Below, piece after piece: positions 11,368-21,984 of a stretch of 64,000 nucleotides of DNA. This stretch comes from Symbiodinium kawagutii. Lineage: Eukaryota; Sar; Dinophyceae; Suessiales; Symbiodiniaceae. A program made the translations under genes and the position numbers. The notes beneath the pieces are model-generated. The model did no database searches, was not told the DNA's origin, and saw nothing but the letters and a program-made list of their open reading frames with translations. How positions within the stretch are numbered: position 1 is the stretch's first letter; each line of letters starts with the position of its first letter. The stretch covers positions 229,907 to 293,906 of the forward strand of contig VSDK01015324.1 in NCBI GenBank assembly GCA_009767595.1. Reading direction: 5' to 3'.

Positions 11368-11605
11368 GCATAAGTGCTCGACCAAGGTGGCTGAGAACAG
11401 ACGAGCCTAGATATCAGATGATTTTAGACGCGAATCTTTGTGCGGCATTTGTTTTATTATCTGGTTGGTGGTTTGATTCACATTTTTCATTTTCCATAGT
11501 ACTCATTAACAATTGGTTGGTTGACAAGCAATTTTTCTCATAGGGCTTGAAACCACCAACCAGTCATGCTCATTGACACAGTAACCATTCAGCTGTTCAT
11601 GGCAG
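11366..11605 (+). CDS. Two candidate exons joined across a family A intron
   Basis: Exon 11366-11463 begins at the AG inside the right end of the family B copy and reads RISARPRWLRTDEP onwards, ending phase 1 at TCT G|GTTGG. Exon 11564-11605 resumes in phase, reads MLIDTVTIQLFMA, and ends at G|GTCCAG. Removing the family A copy (11464-11563) keeps the frame. Both boundaries of the first exon are made by mobile elements. Function is unknown. Confidence 0.42.
11461..11563 (+). mobile_element. Family A introner-like element
   Basis: CTGGTTGGTGGTTTGATTC to TTGAAACCACCAACCAG, 103 bp, with GT and AG at the ends as in the other copies. Confidence 0.8.
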
Positions 11606-11700
11606 GTCCAGCTTGACAGGAAACCAGTCAGTCGACTGTCACCTGTACCCCAGTGGTGGCCAGGACCCTCCAAGTCACCCAGCCGGTGTACTCTTGGTAA

Positions 11701-11822
11701 ACTAACATGGCAATGGAAAATACACCATTTTGATCAACCATTTTGATCATCCATTTTGTCAGGGACATCCGTGCAAACAGTCCATTTGTGGTGGATTTTT
11801 CATTGCCATGTCTACCAGAGGG
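11701..11822. mobile_element. Family E element (TA duplication)
   Basis: Left CTCTTGGTAAACTAACATGG and right CCATGTCTACCAGAGGG are inverted, and TA flanks both sides. This suits a mariner/Stowaway-like miniature element. Confidence 0.75.
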
Positions 11823-12565
11823 TAGCTAGAACATGGTGTGGGAGAGATACGGCCGGCGTTTTAATGATGGGCACTGGGCTCACGAATTGGTAAATCTGTG
11901 TGGGACCATCCGCCCCCTGAACCAGCACAATTCATGTCCTCGGTCCTTGGTTGAGAACCGATTCAGACAAGTCATCCAGTGGAACTTGCTTATCCTTGTG
12001 CTGACAAGCTTAGTCTCGTGATGCAGGGTTACTGTGGACATGGCTATGACAGCAGCAGCGCTCCCGCTCCTAGGGTGCACCATCACTGCATTTCAAGGCT
12101 GATCATGATTTGGCCTCATGCATGTGTGACTGCAAGCTGTAGTCCTAGCAATTACTTCTTGTTGATGACAGATTGTAATTATGCAATTATTCCTCTTTTT
12201 ATACATGTATGCCAGTCAGTAGGTAGCGCCTATTTATCACAGATCCTTCTAGCATCACTCGATTATTTTGCCCTTATCATTGTGATATTGCTGAACTGCA
12301 GGTGGTACCTCAAGCACTCAGATTGGGGTGGGGTTGGGGTTGGGGAGTGAAAGGTTGGTCTAAGGCCAGATTGCCGCCATTGTATGGAAATATCAGAAAC
12401 ATATATACATGGGATACACCAACCATGGGTTGGAACCATCATTCACCACCATCAAGCATCACTAACCATCACTCATCACCATGATTGGTCATGATCAAGC
12501 ACCATCAACCACCATCAGCCAGCCAACCTTGCTACCGTATATGGACACCCCTACTTGCCACGCAG
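11823..12565. other. Spacer with a G-rich tract
   Basis: No supported exon. A minus frame at 11880-12086 and a plus frame at 11979-12350 are open but lack splice support. The G-rich tract at 12323-12345 is listed separately. Confidence 0.4.
12323..12345 (+). other. Potential G-quadruplex, four G4 runs
   Basis: TTGGGGTGGGGTTGGGGTTG continues to a fourth GGGG. It resembles TTGGGG telomere-type repeats, but only four runs are present, so it is more likely a local structure than a telomere remnant. Confidence 0.6.
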
Positions 12566-12743
12566 GTAAGCAAGCTCCGCCGAATGAAGAGCACCACAGC
12601 TGATGTGAAGTCACTGCAGAATGAGGCGGAGATGACCTGCGAACCCTGGGGGTCGCCCCGTGGGTTTTTCGATGGCGATGCATGTTGCAGTTTTGGGCTC
12701 GGCGGCCATCCGCACCGGTACCCACCAGTGGTTGATAACTTAA
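12566..12743 (+). CDS. Candidate exon of an unknown gene, cut by family F
   Basis: Follows the acceptor TTGCCACGCAG and reads VSKLRRMKSTTADVKSLQN, then an acidic stretch and a Cys/Gly-rich part. The frame is open up to the family F element at 12744. The first 30 residues look like an amphipathic helix. Family F starts in the codons after VVDN, so the original downstream reading is uncertain. Confidence 0.45.
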
Positions 12744-12858
12744 CTGGATGGCTTATACCCACGAATTCTTAGGTTTTTAGTGGTTTTGGGACATGATTGA
12801 TTTACCATATAACCACTAAAAAAATATATTTTTAGCAAGGGATCTATAAGCCACCAAG
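12744..12858. mobile_element. Family F element with TTAA duplication
   Basis: CTGGATGGCTTATACCC to TATAAGCCACCAAG, flanked by TTAA on both sides. TTAA alone would suggest piggyBac, but other copies have GGGA and TGAT, so the 4-bp duplication is probably not sequence-specific. A GTAAGT donor-like string lies just downstream at 12877. Confidence 0.75.
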
Positions 12859-12876
12859 TTAAGCTAGTTCACTCGG

Positions 12877-13858
12877 GTAAGTACTTAGGTGGTTATGAAC
12901 CAACGTATGCCCAGGGGGTACGGCTTTGACCAGATGTAAGAAGCCGAGTGGCGGCACAGCCAGACTCGTGAGAAGAAAGATAGCAGAGTAGTGCTAATTT
13001 ATTGATGGGAGATCCTTATGAAAATAAACAAATGACCTGTATGTGATTGATGATCAACCTCGATCTATTTCTACTTGAACTGAAGGCGGTTTATTACTAA
13101 ACCAATTTTCAGATTATAAACCAATGATAAAATAACTTTTCTGATTTTTACCCTCTCAAGAAACAATTTTCAGAAAAGTGCTGAAAGAGTAATAGCCAGA
13201 TAAAAGAGCATTGAAGAGCTGGATTACGTTGACATGCAAGGGACACATGTCAGCTATAGCAGGATACAGCATTGCAACCCCAATCCTTTGCGTGAATGCG
13301 TTATGTTATATACTTGCATGTAGTAGGCATGTGAACCCTCTCATGTGCACTATTTATTGCACATATCTTAGCAATTGCCTGCACGTTTTGAACACATGTA
13401 TATATGCGCGCAGCATGCGTGCACATGCCAATCAATTATTCGGACACCCTGTATAGTTCGTGATGCGCCGTGTTTTTTGGCCAACTTCGATCGCCATCTA
13501 CACAGAAACACCATCAACAGGGATGCTTTTGACTGCAGCTGCCATTTGAAACACAAATTATCCTACTGACCTCCAGGAAGCACCAGCACCACTGATCTTC
13601 GGTAGTAGAACCAAGGGAACAGAATCAAGGTCGAGTAAAGGGTGGATCTTACTATTGCAGGCCACATCTATCGCTCGCTTTTCGGATTTGGCCTGCCAAT
13701 ACTTCTTGTTTTTTTCAATATTTCCAAATTCAAAGAAAGCATACAATGTTTCCAGTACTTGTTTTAAAACATATATTTTCCCTCAACTGAAGCCCCTTGT
13801 GGTTGAGGGAAAACACCGTTCCACAACAACCAAAACAACAAGAGGCTTCGGTGTTCAG
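12877..13858. other. Spacer, no supported gene
   Basis: AT-rich sequence with several short open frames on both strands around 13370-13750 that overlap one another and look like chance ORFs. Confidence 0.35.
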
Positions 13859-13963
13859 GGGCCCCCGCGGCAGGAGCTTCTGGAAAGTGATGAGGGAGAC
13901 ATGAACCTTCGGCACGTCCCTTCCAACGAGAGCGAGGACCCATTGAACTTGGAGAAGTTATGA
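13859..13963 (+). CDS. Candidate terminal exon, acidic tail
   Basis: Follows the acceptor GGTGTTCAG, is in phase 0, and encodes 34 residues including QELLESDEGDMNLRHVP, then TGA at 13961-13963. The D/E/L-rich composition and clean stop fit a C-terminal exon. The parent gene is unknown; the exon at 12566 on the same strand is a possible partner. Confidence 0.5.
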   Translation, partial: GPPRQELLESDEGDMNLRHVPSNESEDPLNLEKL

Positions 13964-15331
13964 TCCACAAGGGTGGAGTTTGCGTCCCCATCGCCACTTC
14001 CAGGTTGGTGATCCCTCGAGTTTCGGTGATTTTCGTTCATCAAATTCCATGGTAAACCAACCTGGTGGCTGGCGACAACTGTTGTGACGCTGGTGTATAG
14101 ACTATGACGTCTCAAAGTTATGAGCAAAAAACACATTGAAATGCTGTGCATCAGGCATTTCGACCGATGAACACTCAAGTTTTGCACACGCATGAATACT
14201 ATTTGGGTGCTGCGATCTTGCACGCTTGTGGTGGTTGTGAAGTGGCAAAGCCACAACAGCAACCGCCAAAGTGCCGCAGTGAAAGCAGTCCGGATGCTTT
14301 GTCCAGTTTGGGGATTTGATAGCGACACCTTGCTTATCCTTGATTTGCATTTGTTGGTTGATCAGATTGGGCCACCAGAAATTAATGGCAAACATTGGCC
14401 CCCGCCGAAAAAAATCCTTTGGGTCTATCGGATTTATTGACGCTCAACCTGGTCTTGCCATTGCGTACCACAGATCATGACCATTATGGCCCGTTTGAAG
14501 CTTCGCACAGACCCATAGGCACAATGAAACATCGCAGCGATGGGTAATTTCGGTCAGCACTCAACAATGAATACAGCGTGTAGCGTAGCACTGGGAAGTG
14601 TAGCAACATTGCCATTGCCAATGCAATGCAGTGTGATGTGATCTGAAGGAAACAACATGTGATGTTTTCCAATTGAACATATGGATAACATTTGGTAAGA
14701 CGCTCGCACACAAGGGAATGCTCACAATGCAGATGGAATACATTTGCATGTTTGGTTGCTCCACATCCGCATGTCGATAATTGGGTTTGAGAGCATGGAT
14801 ACCTGATCAGAAACCCATGTCTTTCGCATTCAGGGATCCTCAATTTTGATTGTTTCAATCCTTGAACAAAGATCGCTGTTTGGGCTATTTGTTTCCTATT
14901 TCTTTCAAGGCTTCTTTTTATAAAGCAAGTCCATAGTAGAATCCTTAGGTGCACATGCCACGATTTACGTCTTACAAACGTTCGTGCGACATGGTGCACA
15001 AATTGCACAAAAAGACGGACACTGGATTTCAAGCTCAACAGTTTTCAAGCCGGCTAGATTTCCTTTCAAGAAGTGTCATCGCAAAGGATTTAGGAGAGGA
15101 AACTGCAATCGTCATCGCAAAGGATTTAGGAGAGGAAACTGAAATTTCATCAGGCCCAGTAGTCATTTGTTTGGTGCAGCAGTAGCCCACAAAACTTGCT
15201 GACGTTATCTGACGTTCAACTTCAGCACTTTCCCGCGAAGAGCTCAATAAACCCACAACTAGCATCAATTAGCCATGCTTTGCATAGGAACTATGTAATA
15301 ACCTTCATCCGAACAAAGTGACTCATCATAA
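13964..15331. other. Spacer
   Basis: A 184-codon minus frame (14484-15038) lacks an ATG and a frame of this length is expected about once by chance in a window of this size. No exon is called. Confidence 0.4.
15075..15141 (+). repeat. Two-copy direct repeat, period 36
   Basis: GTCATCGCAAAGGATTTAGG followed by AGAGGAAACTG occurs at 15075 and again at 15111. Confidence 0.85.
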
Positions 15332-15562
15332 GTTACCCGTCAACATCCAGGCACCCACGGATACAATCAGATATGTTCAGATCAAACACATCACATCCTG
15401 GATGGTTTGGACGAGCTTCGCCTTCACTGGGCCCCCGAATGGAGGGTCAATGAGGGAGCGACGCTGAAGCGAAGACCAGACAGCGCCCTGATTACTGCGT
15501 GTGATTCGCTGCTGAAATTTCGCCAGGCACAGGTGATGAAAGTCTTCATGACAAATGGTTGA
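15332..15562 (+). CDS. Candidate exon without start codon, unknown protein
   Basis: A 76-codon open frame contains HILDGLDELRLHWAPEWRV and LITACDSLLKFRQAQ, ending at TGA 15560-15562. A GTGATG donor-like site follows the Gln codon near 15532, so the true exon may end there. It has no start codon and its composition is more protein-like than the opposite strand. It lies just upstream of 15579-15776 on the same strand and may belong to the same gene. Confidence 0.5.
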   Translation, partial: VTRQHPGTHGYNQICSDQTHHILDGLDELRLHWAPEWRVNEGATLKRRPDSALITACDSLLKFRQAQVMKVFMTNG

Positions 15563-15578
15563 TGAATGAACCCAACAC

Positions 15579-15776
15579 ATGGTTGATCACTTGGGAGGTT
15601 ATACAGTCGTTTGTGGGGGTGCCCATGGAAGTCGGCATGCCGTTATCCCAGCTGATTTCCAGCAGAAGTATTGTTCAATGTGCGGACGGTTGTACAAGCC
15701 TGGTAGCCCTTGTAAGCAGCATTCTGCAGCCTGTCCACTATCGAGTGCTACAGGATGCAGTTTTTATATTGCTTAA
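15579..15776 (+). CDS. Candidate small cysteine-rich protein or exon
   Basis: ATG at 15579 opens 65 codons. The middle reads YCSMCGRLYKPGSPCKQH, a C-x2-C followed by further Cys and His that could bind zinc. The preceding AG at CAGCAG (15666-15671) could also be an acceptor. It is not recognised as a known family. Confidence 0.45.
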   Translation: MVDHLGGYTVVCGGAHGSRHAVIPADFQQKYCSMCGRLYKPGSPCKQHSAACPLSSATGCSFYIA

Positions 15777-15954
15777 TGCCCTCCCCGCGTGATTTGTACC
15801 GCCAGCTGACCTTGTCGTTCGCTTGGTGCGTCAAGAACCAGGGTTGCTTGAATATTTTGAAAAGCTCGCTAGATGCCTGAGCCAAAACCCTTGGCTGATC
15901 ACAGTAGGTTGGGGTTCCACTTGCGTAGCTCATGAGGGAAACAAACGATTGTTA

Positions 15955-16505
15955 TGAAATCGCAGTAGGAATAGTAGCAGTGGCAGTCGCAGTAGCAGCA
16001 GCAGTAGCAGTAGCAGTTGCAGTAGGAGTAGGAGTAGTAGTAGTAGAGAAGAAGAAGAAGAAAACTAGTAGTAGCTGCTGCTGCTGCTGCTGGANNNNNN
16101 NNNNNNNNNNNNNNNNNNNNNNNNNNNNNNNNNNNNNNNNTAGTAGTAGTAGTAGTAGTAGTAGTAGCAGTAGTAGTAGCAGCAGGAGTAGTAGTAGCAG
16201 TAGTGGTAGTGGTAGTGGTAGTGGTAGTGGTAGTGGTGGTGGTGGTAGTGGTAGCGGTAGCGGTAGTAGTGGTAGTGGTAGGTGGTGGTGGTAGTGGTAG
16301 TGGTAGTGGTAGTGGTAGGTGGTGGTGGTAGTGGTAGTGGTAGCGGTAGTAGTGGTAGTGAGTGGTAGTCGTGGTGGTAGTGGTAGTGGTAGCGGTAGTA
16401 GTGGTAGTGGTAGTGGTGGTGGTAGTGGTAGTGGTAGCGGTAGCGGTAGTAGTGGTAGTGGTAGTGGTTGTGGTAGTAGCAGTAGTGGTAGTGGTATTAG
16501 TGGTA
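15955..16505 (+). repeat. Large trinucleotide/hexanucleotide microsatellite
   Basis: Imperfect GTA/GCA repeats grade into GGTAGT and GGTGGT repeats. All long frames across it are low-complexity and are not genes. It is interrupted by an assembly gap at 16095-16140. Confidence 0.95.
16095..16140. other. Assembly gap (46 N)
   Basis: Run of N inside the microsatellite, where assembly commonly fails. Confidence 1.
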
Positions 16506-16678
16506 GAAGTCCTGGGGAATATCCGCCTTGTAGGCATGAGAGCTTCCCCCACATATTCACAAAATCCAACGCGAATTACAATGTCAAAATGTGACTCCGA
16601 CCTGGGGTTGAAAACACAAGGGAAAGGACCATCCAGTGCTAAAGCCCATTTTACCACTAGTTGTCGAGATGAGAGCTG

Positions 16679-17068
16679 ATGAGTCGGGGAAGAAGATATC
16701 TCAATGCTGCACTCTCGATGCACCTGGATGAACCATCAGCTGTGGAGCCCGCCGGAACCGACACCGAAGCCTCCTGTGGTGCCCCTAATGATGTCGGATG
16801 CACTCCTTTCGACTTGTTTGTTCAATGGCAACAGGAGTCCGAGAAACCAAACATGGCAACTCCTTCCTTCTTAATTACGGTGAAGAGCAGCAGTTTAAGC
16901 GAAGAAGGTATCAGGACACTGAACATGCCAAATGTTCGTGTTTCGGGCATGGAAAACACTTGGGAAGCACAACATCCAGAAACCAGGTTTGTGAATTTGT
17001 TGGGTCCTTTGTTTTTCGGTTGTGCACTCTCAATGAATGATGTAGAGTATTATTATCATGCATCATGA
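16679..17068 (+). CDS. Hypothetical protein, 129 codons
   Basis: ATG at 16679 and stop at 17066-17068. The N-terminal half is acidic and Pro/Ala-rich (EPSAVEPAGTDTEASC), and the C-terminal half holds a hydrophobic FVNLLGPLFFGCALSM. Composition is plausible, but there is no recognised domain and no splice evidence. The last residues run into a TTATTATCATGCATCATG repeat-like tail, so it may be an exon read through into non-coding DNA. Confidence 0.35.
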   Translation: MSRGRRYLNAALSMHLDEPSAVEPAGTDTEASCGAPNDVGCTPFDLFVQWQQESEKPNMATPSFLITVKSSSLSEEGIRTLNMPNVRVSGMENTWEAQHPETRFVNLLGPLFFGCALSMNDVEYYYHAS

Positions 17069-18463
17069 ACCATCAGTTAATCAATGATTAGCAATGACAT
17101 TGATTGACCATCATTAGCCATGTTAACAACCCGTATTGTATGTTCACAATACCAAACAACCACCAATCCCCAGCTCTGGGTTTGTGGTTGTCCCCATTGC
17201 GTGACCTGATGTGACCTGTCAATGTTCGATCCAATTCTGAGACTCAAATGCTTGGCTCGTGCGGGATCAGGAGATCTGCACATGTATGGACACATGCTGA
17301 TAGCCTATTAACCGCATCAGATCTCATCCTCTATTTATGGCCAATTCATTTATCAGCTTCTCTAGCTTGAAGTTTTTGAGCATACCTTTTAATTATCACA
17401 CAAATATTGTGCACCTCTCAATTTGCACACATATCATATGTCTTAAAAGCATGTCACCGCATATCCTATAAACGACGGCATGTGGGGTTCTGGTTGGCTC
17501 TGCCGCATGACTCAGCTCTCCGTGCCCTATCCGCCGTGTTGCAGCAAGCAGCTGGCAAGCATTTTTTGCCACCGCAATAGATTTCTTTGTTGATCCTTTT
17601 GGTAATAACATTTAATAACCATGATTAACCATTATTAGCCATGCTTGGATTTCTTTTTTTGCTGTACTTTTATGTGCTTTTCAAGTCATCCAATGGTCAT
17701 TCATGTTGGAAAGAAGCCTTCAAAAAAAGATAGCAACATGTCCCCACAAGGGTAGTAGTGAGTCACCATTCCCCAGCTCCAAGCAGCTTGCTTTGAAGTA
17801 GAGATCAGTCACCACGTTTGGTGACTGGTCAACGGAGAAGACCTCAACATGGAAATGGTTACAGTGCAGCCAACCCCAGGCCTCAGGTTGTCAGCATTCG
17901 GCAGAATTCTTGACTTGGTTGGCGTGTCGGAAAGCATAAAAGCAAAGTGGCAGCAGAAGCAGCCAACCAAGGCTTTGTCGGAGCATATTTATTTTCATTT
18001 GTTCTAATGGAATATATGCTGATTCAAATCTTTAACTATTCGGGATTGTCCCGCATGATTGACATGGTTGGTTAATTCGCGAATGCTCTTTGAATGGCTC
18101 TTCACCATCCAGAATAATTTTTAGAACTAGTTATCATATAGCCAGTGAAACACTGCAAACAAAGCCGTGAATGGTCCCTATTACGATGCAAGTGTAGAAG
18201 GTTGGTCCTCGCTCACTTTACAAAGTATTTTGGGCAGGACCTGACATCCACACCGTGATGTAATTGTTCATGACTTCGGGGCTGAGCATCAGCAGAGAAA
18301 TTTCAGGGAAAGCAAGCAATCAGCTGTGAAAGCGACATGGTTTCCAACATCAATTGGGAAGTCAATGGGTCAATTGTAGTGAGCCCATCTACTTACCAAA
18401 TCAACTTCCATCAACTGAATCTAACAAGTTTCTTACGAGGCCATTGGGTCAATTGTTTGGCAG
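17069..18463. other. Spacer
   Basis: Nothing beyond short overlapping frames. AACCATTAGCC-type strings near 17080-17120 and 17620-17645 look like repeat remnants. Confidence 0.35.
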
Positions 18464-18613
18464 GATTGGGCCAACATGTCGCATCTAGATCTTGCTGGTG
18501 TGCGAAAGAGCTTGCAGTACCTTGTTGCTGCTGCAGTGCCTCGCGGTTTGGCATTTCAACATTCTGCGGTTTACACCTCGGAGTCTCGCGAAAAGAGAAG
18601 CAGTGAATCTTGA
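18464..18613 (+). CDS. Candidate exon, unknown protein
   Basis: Follows the acceptor TTTGGCAG and reads DWANMSHLDLAGVRKSLQ, then YLVAAAVPRGLAF, with a stop at 18611-18613. There is an internal ATG at 18476. The first half looks like an amphipathic helix followed by a hydrophobic stretch. It may be a separate terminal exon or be spliced before the stop to 18621-18761. Confidence 0.45.
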   Translation, partial: DWANMSHLDLAGVRKSLQYLVAAAVPRGLAFQHSAVYTSESREKRSSES

Positions 18614-18620
18614 GTGAAAG

Positions 18621-18761
18621 ATGGGCAGGATGAAGCCACTCACCAGTAGCGGATTCGGTTGGATCCCATCACAACTTGTGGGCGCCTTGTTTCCTAACAA
18701 AAACTTGGACCAAGCCAGGATGGTTTGTGTGGGGTCTACTGTATCAGCCAGGATCAGCCAG
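18621..18761 (+). CDS. Candidate first exon with consensus donor
   Basis: ATG at 18621 opens 47 codons (GFGWIPSQLVGALFPNKN in the middle) and ends in phase 0 at CAG|GTATGT, a good GT donor. The next phase-compatible piece is at 19098 after CTCTATCCAG. The product is not recognised. Confidence 0.5.
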
Positions 18762-19097
18762 GTATGTTTGACATCAACATGCTTCATGACTGCTACTTAC
18801 GTGTTGTGAACCATGATGGTCAGCCATTGAATTTTATGATGATGAAACAACCTGCGTAAGCGAGATGACCAAGATGATCACAGTTTTGACTGCTCCAACT
18901 TTTTTTGCAGTTTCCATCTCCGGAGACTGCCAAAGTAATGGGGGTGAACAAAACTGTTTTCCAATGTCAACGCAGCTCTATGACAACCCTTAGCTCACAA
19001 ACCTTTCACAGGATCTTTTAATTTGGGTGGGTCAAAGGTGATTATCAACCACTACAATGGTTGGTTATCACATTTCTTGATGATCACCTCTATCCAG

Positions 19098-19345
19098 TTG
19101 ATGTTTGGGCAGCGGGGCACGGCCAGTGGCAGCGCGATGCAGCGCGTGCCTCTGAGACCAGCATCCTGACCGGTGGACTGGCTGGGAACGGCAGGCAGAT
19201 GGCGGTGGACTCGATCCCGCGTGTAGCGAAAGCATCCTGCGAGCCGCGTACGTCCGTACCCCCGGGTGCTGCGTGCGGCGCTGGGCGGTTTCGCTTGGGG
19301 CTGTGGCAATGGGAACACGGTTGGCTCAACATGATAATAAATAAT
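19098..19345 (+). CDS. GC-rich coding-like segment
   Basis: This block is much richer in G and C than its AT-rich surroundings. After the acceptor at 19097, phase 0 (as required by the exon at 18761) gives a short terminal exon ending at 19169. Another frame stays open to about 19345 with high GC at third positions. Which frame is used is unclear. The abrupt base-composition change is unusual for this window. Confidence 0.35.
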
Positions 19346-19369
19346 TATGTTTATAATCATAGATAACAT

Positions 19370-20228
19370 AATAAATGATTATGGGAGAAATTGCTTATCA
19401 ATTTATCTGCAAAAGTATTCTGGCTCCCTTTCGCGTTAAAAAAAGGCGTAAAATTTGTGCACACCAGGTGCACAGGGGGTTCAGCATGGTACATCAATAT
19501 GGCTCAGACGTGCCACACTGATTCAATACCGTCCTTGCAGGGGAAGCTGCGCAGCAGCCCTCCAAAAGGCTAGAAAGTGGGACTGGATTGGTTGGCCTGT
19601 AGATGCTTATAGTTGCTTGTAGCTTCTTGGAAGTGGGTGTCGTCATTTCTTTATGGTTTCTGTAGTACCCTTTTGACTTGGTAACCATCTCTTTCGGTGT
19701 TTGATGTTCATACTATTTTTGTCAGGTGTTTGATGTTCATACTTTGGACCTCCTCAACTTCATTGCATCCATCAATAAGAATCTCAGAGTCTCCAAAAAT
19801 CGCTTAAAACTTCAGGGGAGGAAATGAATGTATTTCAAAGCGTACCAGGTTCACGCAAAGATGAAACTTGAAATGCCTTTTTCTAAAGCCTTCCCGTTAC
19901 TCGGCCAGTTCTTGGGAATGGGGGGCCCATGAAATTGATGCGGGCACAACAAGGGAGCCCCAGATTGCCACAGATCAAGCTTTATACCTTCGCAAATTCC
20001 AATGTGAAATTTTCAGCGCGGCTCAGGATTGTGCAATGTTGCAGTAACTATAGTTTTACTGAGATTTCAGCCCTAAACCAGCCATGGGGCCCCAATGGTT
20101 CTTCCTTTTGGGCAACTGCCAAGGTCTTGAACAGCCATGGCATGTTATCCGAGAAGATCTTAGGTGCAACCCACCTGCAGGTGTTGCACCGTGGGGCTTC
20201 AGCTTTCATTGAATCTACTTGTTGAATT
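19370..20228. other. Spacer
   Basis: AT-rich start, then a possible short terminal exon after CCGTCCTTGCAG at about 19542 (ten codons to a stop). A 26-base direct repeat around TGTTTGATGTTCATACT lies at about 19696 and 19728. Nothing firm. Confidence 0.35.
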
Positions 20229-20330
20229 GTAGCCACCTAAGGTGGGTATGTTGAATCTAAGCAAGCCAACCTACTTAGGTTGAATTAGAAATTGAACTTA
20301 AGTAGGTTGAATCTAAGTAACCTACTGCTT
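20229..20330. repeat. Inverted-repeat element built on a TTAGGTTGAAT motif
   Basis: GTAGCCACCTAAGGTGG begins a block in which GTTGAATCTAAG and AACCTACTTAGG recur in both orientations. It is probably a degraded miniature element. Confidence 0.5.
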
Positions 20331-20578
20331 TTTCTAATGAAAACTGTAGCTAAGGTTCTGGATCCTCCTGGATCCTACTGGTTGAATCAGCTTGTCGAAG
20401 GATCTAAGTCATTGGAAGCGAATGTGGCACCACGTCGAGTCGTAGAGCTGTGACTTCAGTATGGAGGACTTCATTATCTGGCTGGTGGTTACACGGGGTG
20501 TTATATAGGAGTTATAACAACTAGGAATGGTTGATAACCGGGCGTCATAAGCAGCAGTAATGGCAAAACAATTATTTG

Positions 20579-20687
20579 GCTGGTGGTTTTCATCAGCTCT
20601 TATTCGCCCACACATATTTACAAATGATTGGTTGGTAGGTTTTATTTATTATTTTTCCGTTGCACAGTGGTTTTAAGCACCAACCAG
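20579..20687 (+). mobile_element. Family A element, diverged
   Basis: GGCTGGTGGTTTTC to GCACCAACCAG; the middle has drifted. It is followed by GTATC. Confidence 0.6.
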
Positions 20688-20829
20688 GTATCATTCTTAT
20701 AAAGGTATTGCCATTACTAGTACTATTCAATTATATGACAAGACATTTAGGACCATCATGGTTCATCACCTTGATATTCATGGTCCATAAAAACTGGAGT
20801 GATGTTTGCCAACTGCAGGCATCAAAAAA

Positions 20830-21477
20830 TCAACTAGTCACAGCCACCCCGCCAGCAATCATGCCACGGGTGCCCTCATTTGAAAGGTGACCCTGGTTCC
20901 CACCGTTGATGTTGTGGCTGTGGCGTAGATGATTTAGTAAGCCCCAAAGGGGTTGGAAAGGGCGCATCGCTACTGTAAAATTCAAACCACTGTGCTGTTC
21001 GGCAGCTGCTTTGACACTGTAATATGCGACCCCATCATTATCAGGATGACCTCTGCACCTGAATGATGCAGATGCGCTAGATAGCCAGTGTCGAATTGAC
21101 CTAATTGGAGTGTTCAGTGCAGGCGTTGCTGCCGGGCTGTGATGTCCACCTGTGCCCTGAAACTGCCAGATCTGTGCCCTGCCCTGTCGTTTTTTGGGGC
21201 TCAAACAGACACACCTTTTATAACGTTCGACTCGTCGGACGTGGGGCGCGACTTCGCAGACTGGTTTCCCGCTCATTTTTTCCCTTTGTTGGCTGGAGGC
21301 TGACAAGACAGGCAGGGGAAGCTGCAGTTGGATGCCGGTGAAATCCAGATGCATCAATTTTGAGGCATTTTTTGAATCATTTTTCATTTGTTTCACGCCT
21401 CCCACCTGACACGATTGCTCTAGGTGGCTATTTCTTTTTGGATCTTTGGCTGGCTGTAGCGGGGGACATCCTAACAA
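20830..21477 (-). CDS. Long minus-strand frame, doubtful protein
   Basis: A 215-codon frame with a non-ATG opening. The part near 20900-21080 (VAYYSVKAAAEQHSGLNF) looks protein-like; other parts do not. A plus-strand exon candidate (21129-21320, after the acceptor GTTCAGTGCAG) competes for the same DNA. Strand and reality are uncertain. Confidence 0.25.
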   Translation of the reverse strand: MLGCPPLQPAKDPKRNSHLEQSCQVGGVKQMKNDSKNASKLMHLDFTGIQLQLPLPVLSASSQQREKMSGKPVCEVAPHVRRVERYKRCVCLSPKKRQGRAQIWQFQGTGGHHSPAATPALNTPIRSIRHWLSSASASFRCRGHPDNDGVAYYSVKAAAEQHSGLNFTVAMRPFQPLWGLLNHLRHSHNINGGNQGHLSNEGTRGMIAGGVAVTS

Positions 21478-21827
21478 ATAGCACAGAGAGGGTGAGATAT
21501 GTGTTTATTCCTTCATTTAGCAGAAATGCTATATTATATTTCTAGATGTGAGCACACATGCGCAAGCACACAAACCTACACATGCACATTTCCAGGCTCC
21601 CCCGAAATTTGTCCCCAAACTCCCCCTTCTTGAGATACGAAACAACAAAAACCAAAAAAGTCGCCTGGAATCTTTGGAGTGCTCAGGCAAGGATTTTGTT
21701 CTCAGGAACAGTGGCAACGTCATTGCCTGATGCGGGAAATGATCAAACGTTGTATTTCCCCAAATATTCGCACACCACGAACCTGGATTGTCATAGAGAA
21801 TCTGTACATTTCTGCGGGGCCGGGTGG

Positions 21828-21984
21828 TCATACATGTTGTGGTGCTGCGGGGCCGGATGATGGGGAGGGAGGACCGGCCTTGACGGTCCCCATGACTCGC
21901 TTTGCCAGGTCCCTTCGGAACTGTTCCACGTCCAGCTGTGTTTTCGCTGTGCCAATGACGTCCTCTTTCACATCGAGCGGTTTT
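21828..21984 (-). CDS. Candidate terminal exon, amphipathic helix
   Basis: On the minus strand it follows the acceptor GAGCTTTTCCAG and reads PLDVKEDVIGTAKTQLDVE, FRRDLAKRVMGTV, and then a Pro/Ser/Ala-rich tail before TGA. The helix-like charge pattern supports coding. The parent gene is unknown and would lie at higher coordinates. Confidence 0.42.

Noticed and set aside
12323..12345. Internal telomere remnant
   Set aside because: Only four G runs, not a tract, and not a pattern I can tie to dinoflagellate telomeres.
12744..12858. piggyBac-type element on the basis of TTAA
   Set aside because: Other copies of the same family are flanked by GGGA and TGAT, so TTAA is probably coincidence.
14484..15038. 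184-codon minus frame
   Set aside because: No ATG at the start, no domain, and roughly one frame this long is expected by chance in 64 kb.
15899..16723. Long minus- and plus-strand frames across the GTA/GGT repeat (up to 274 codons)
   Set aside because: They are homopolymeric Thr, Leu, Ser/Gly or Val strings produced by a microsatellite and contain an N gap.
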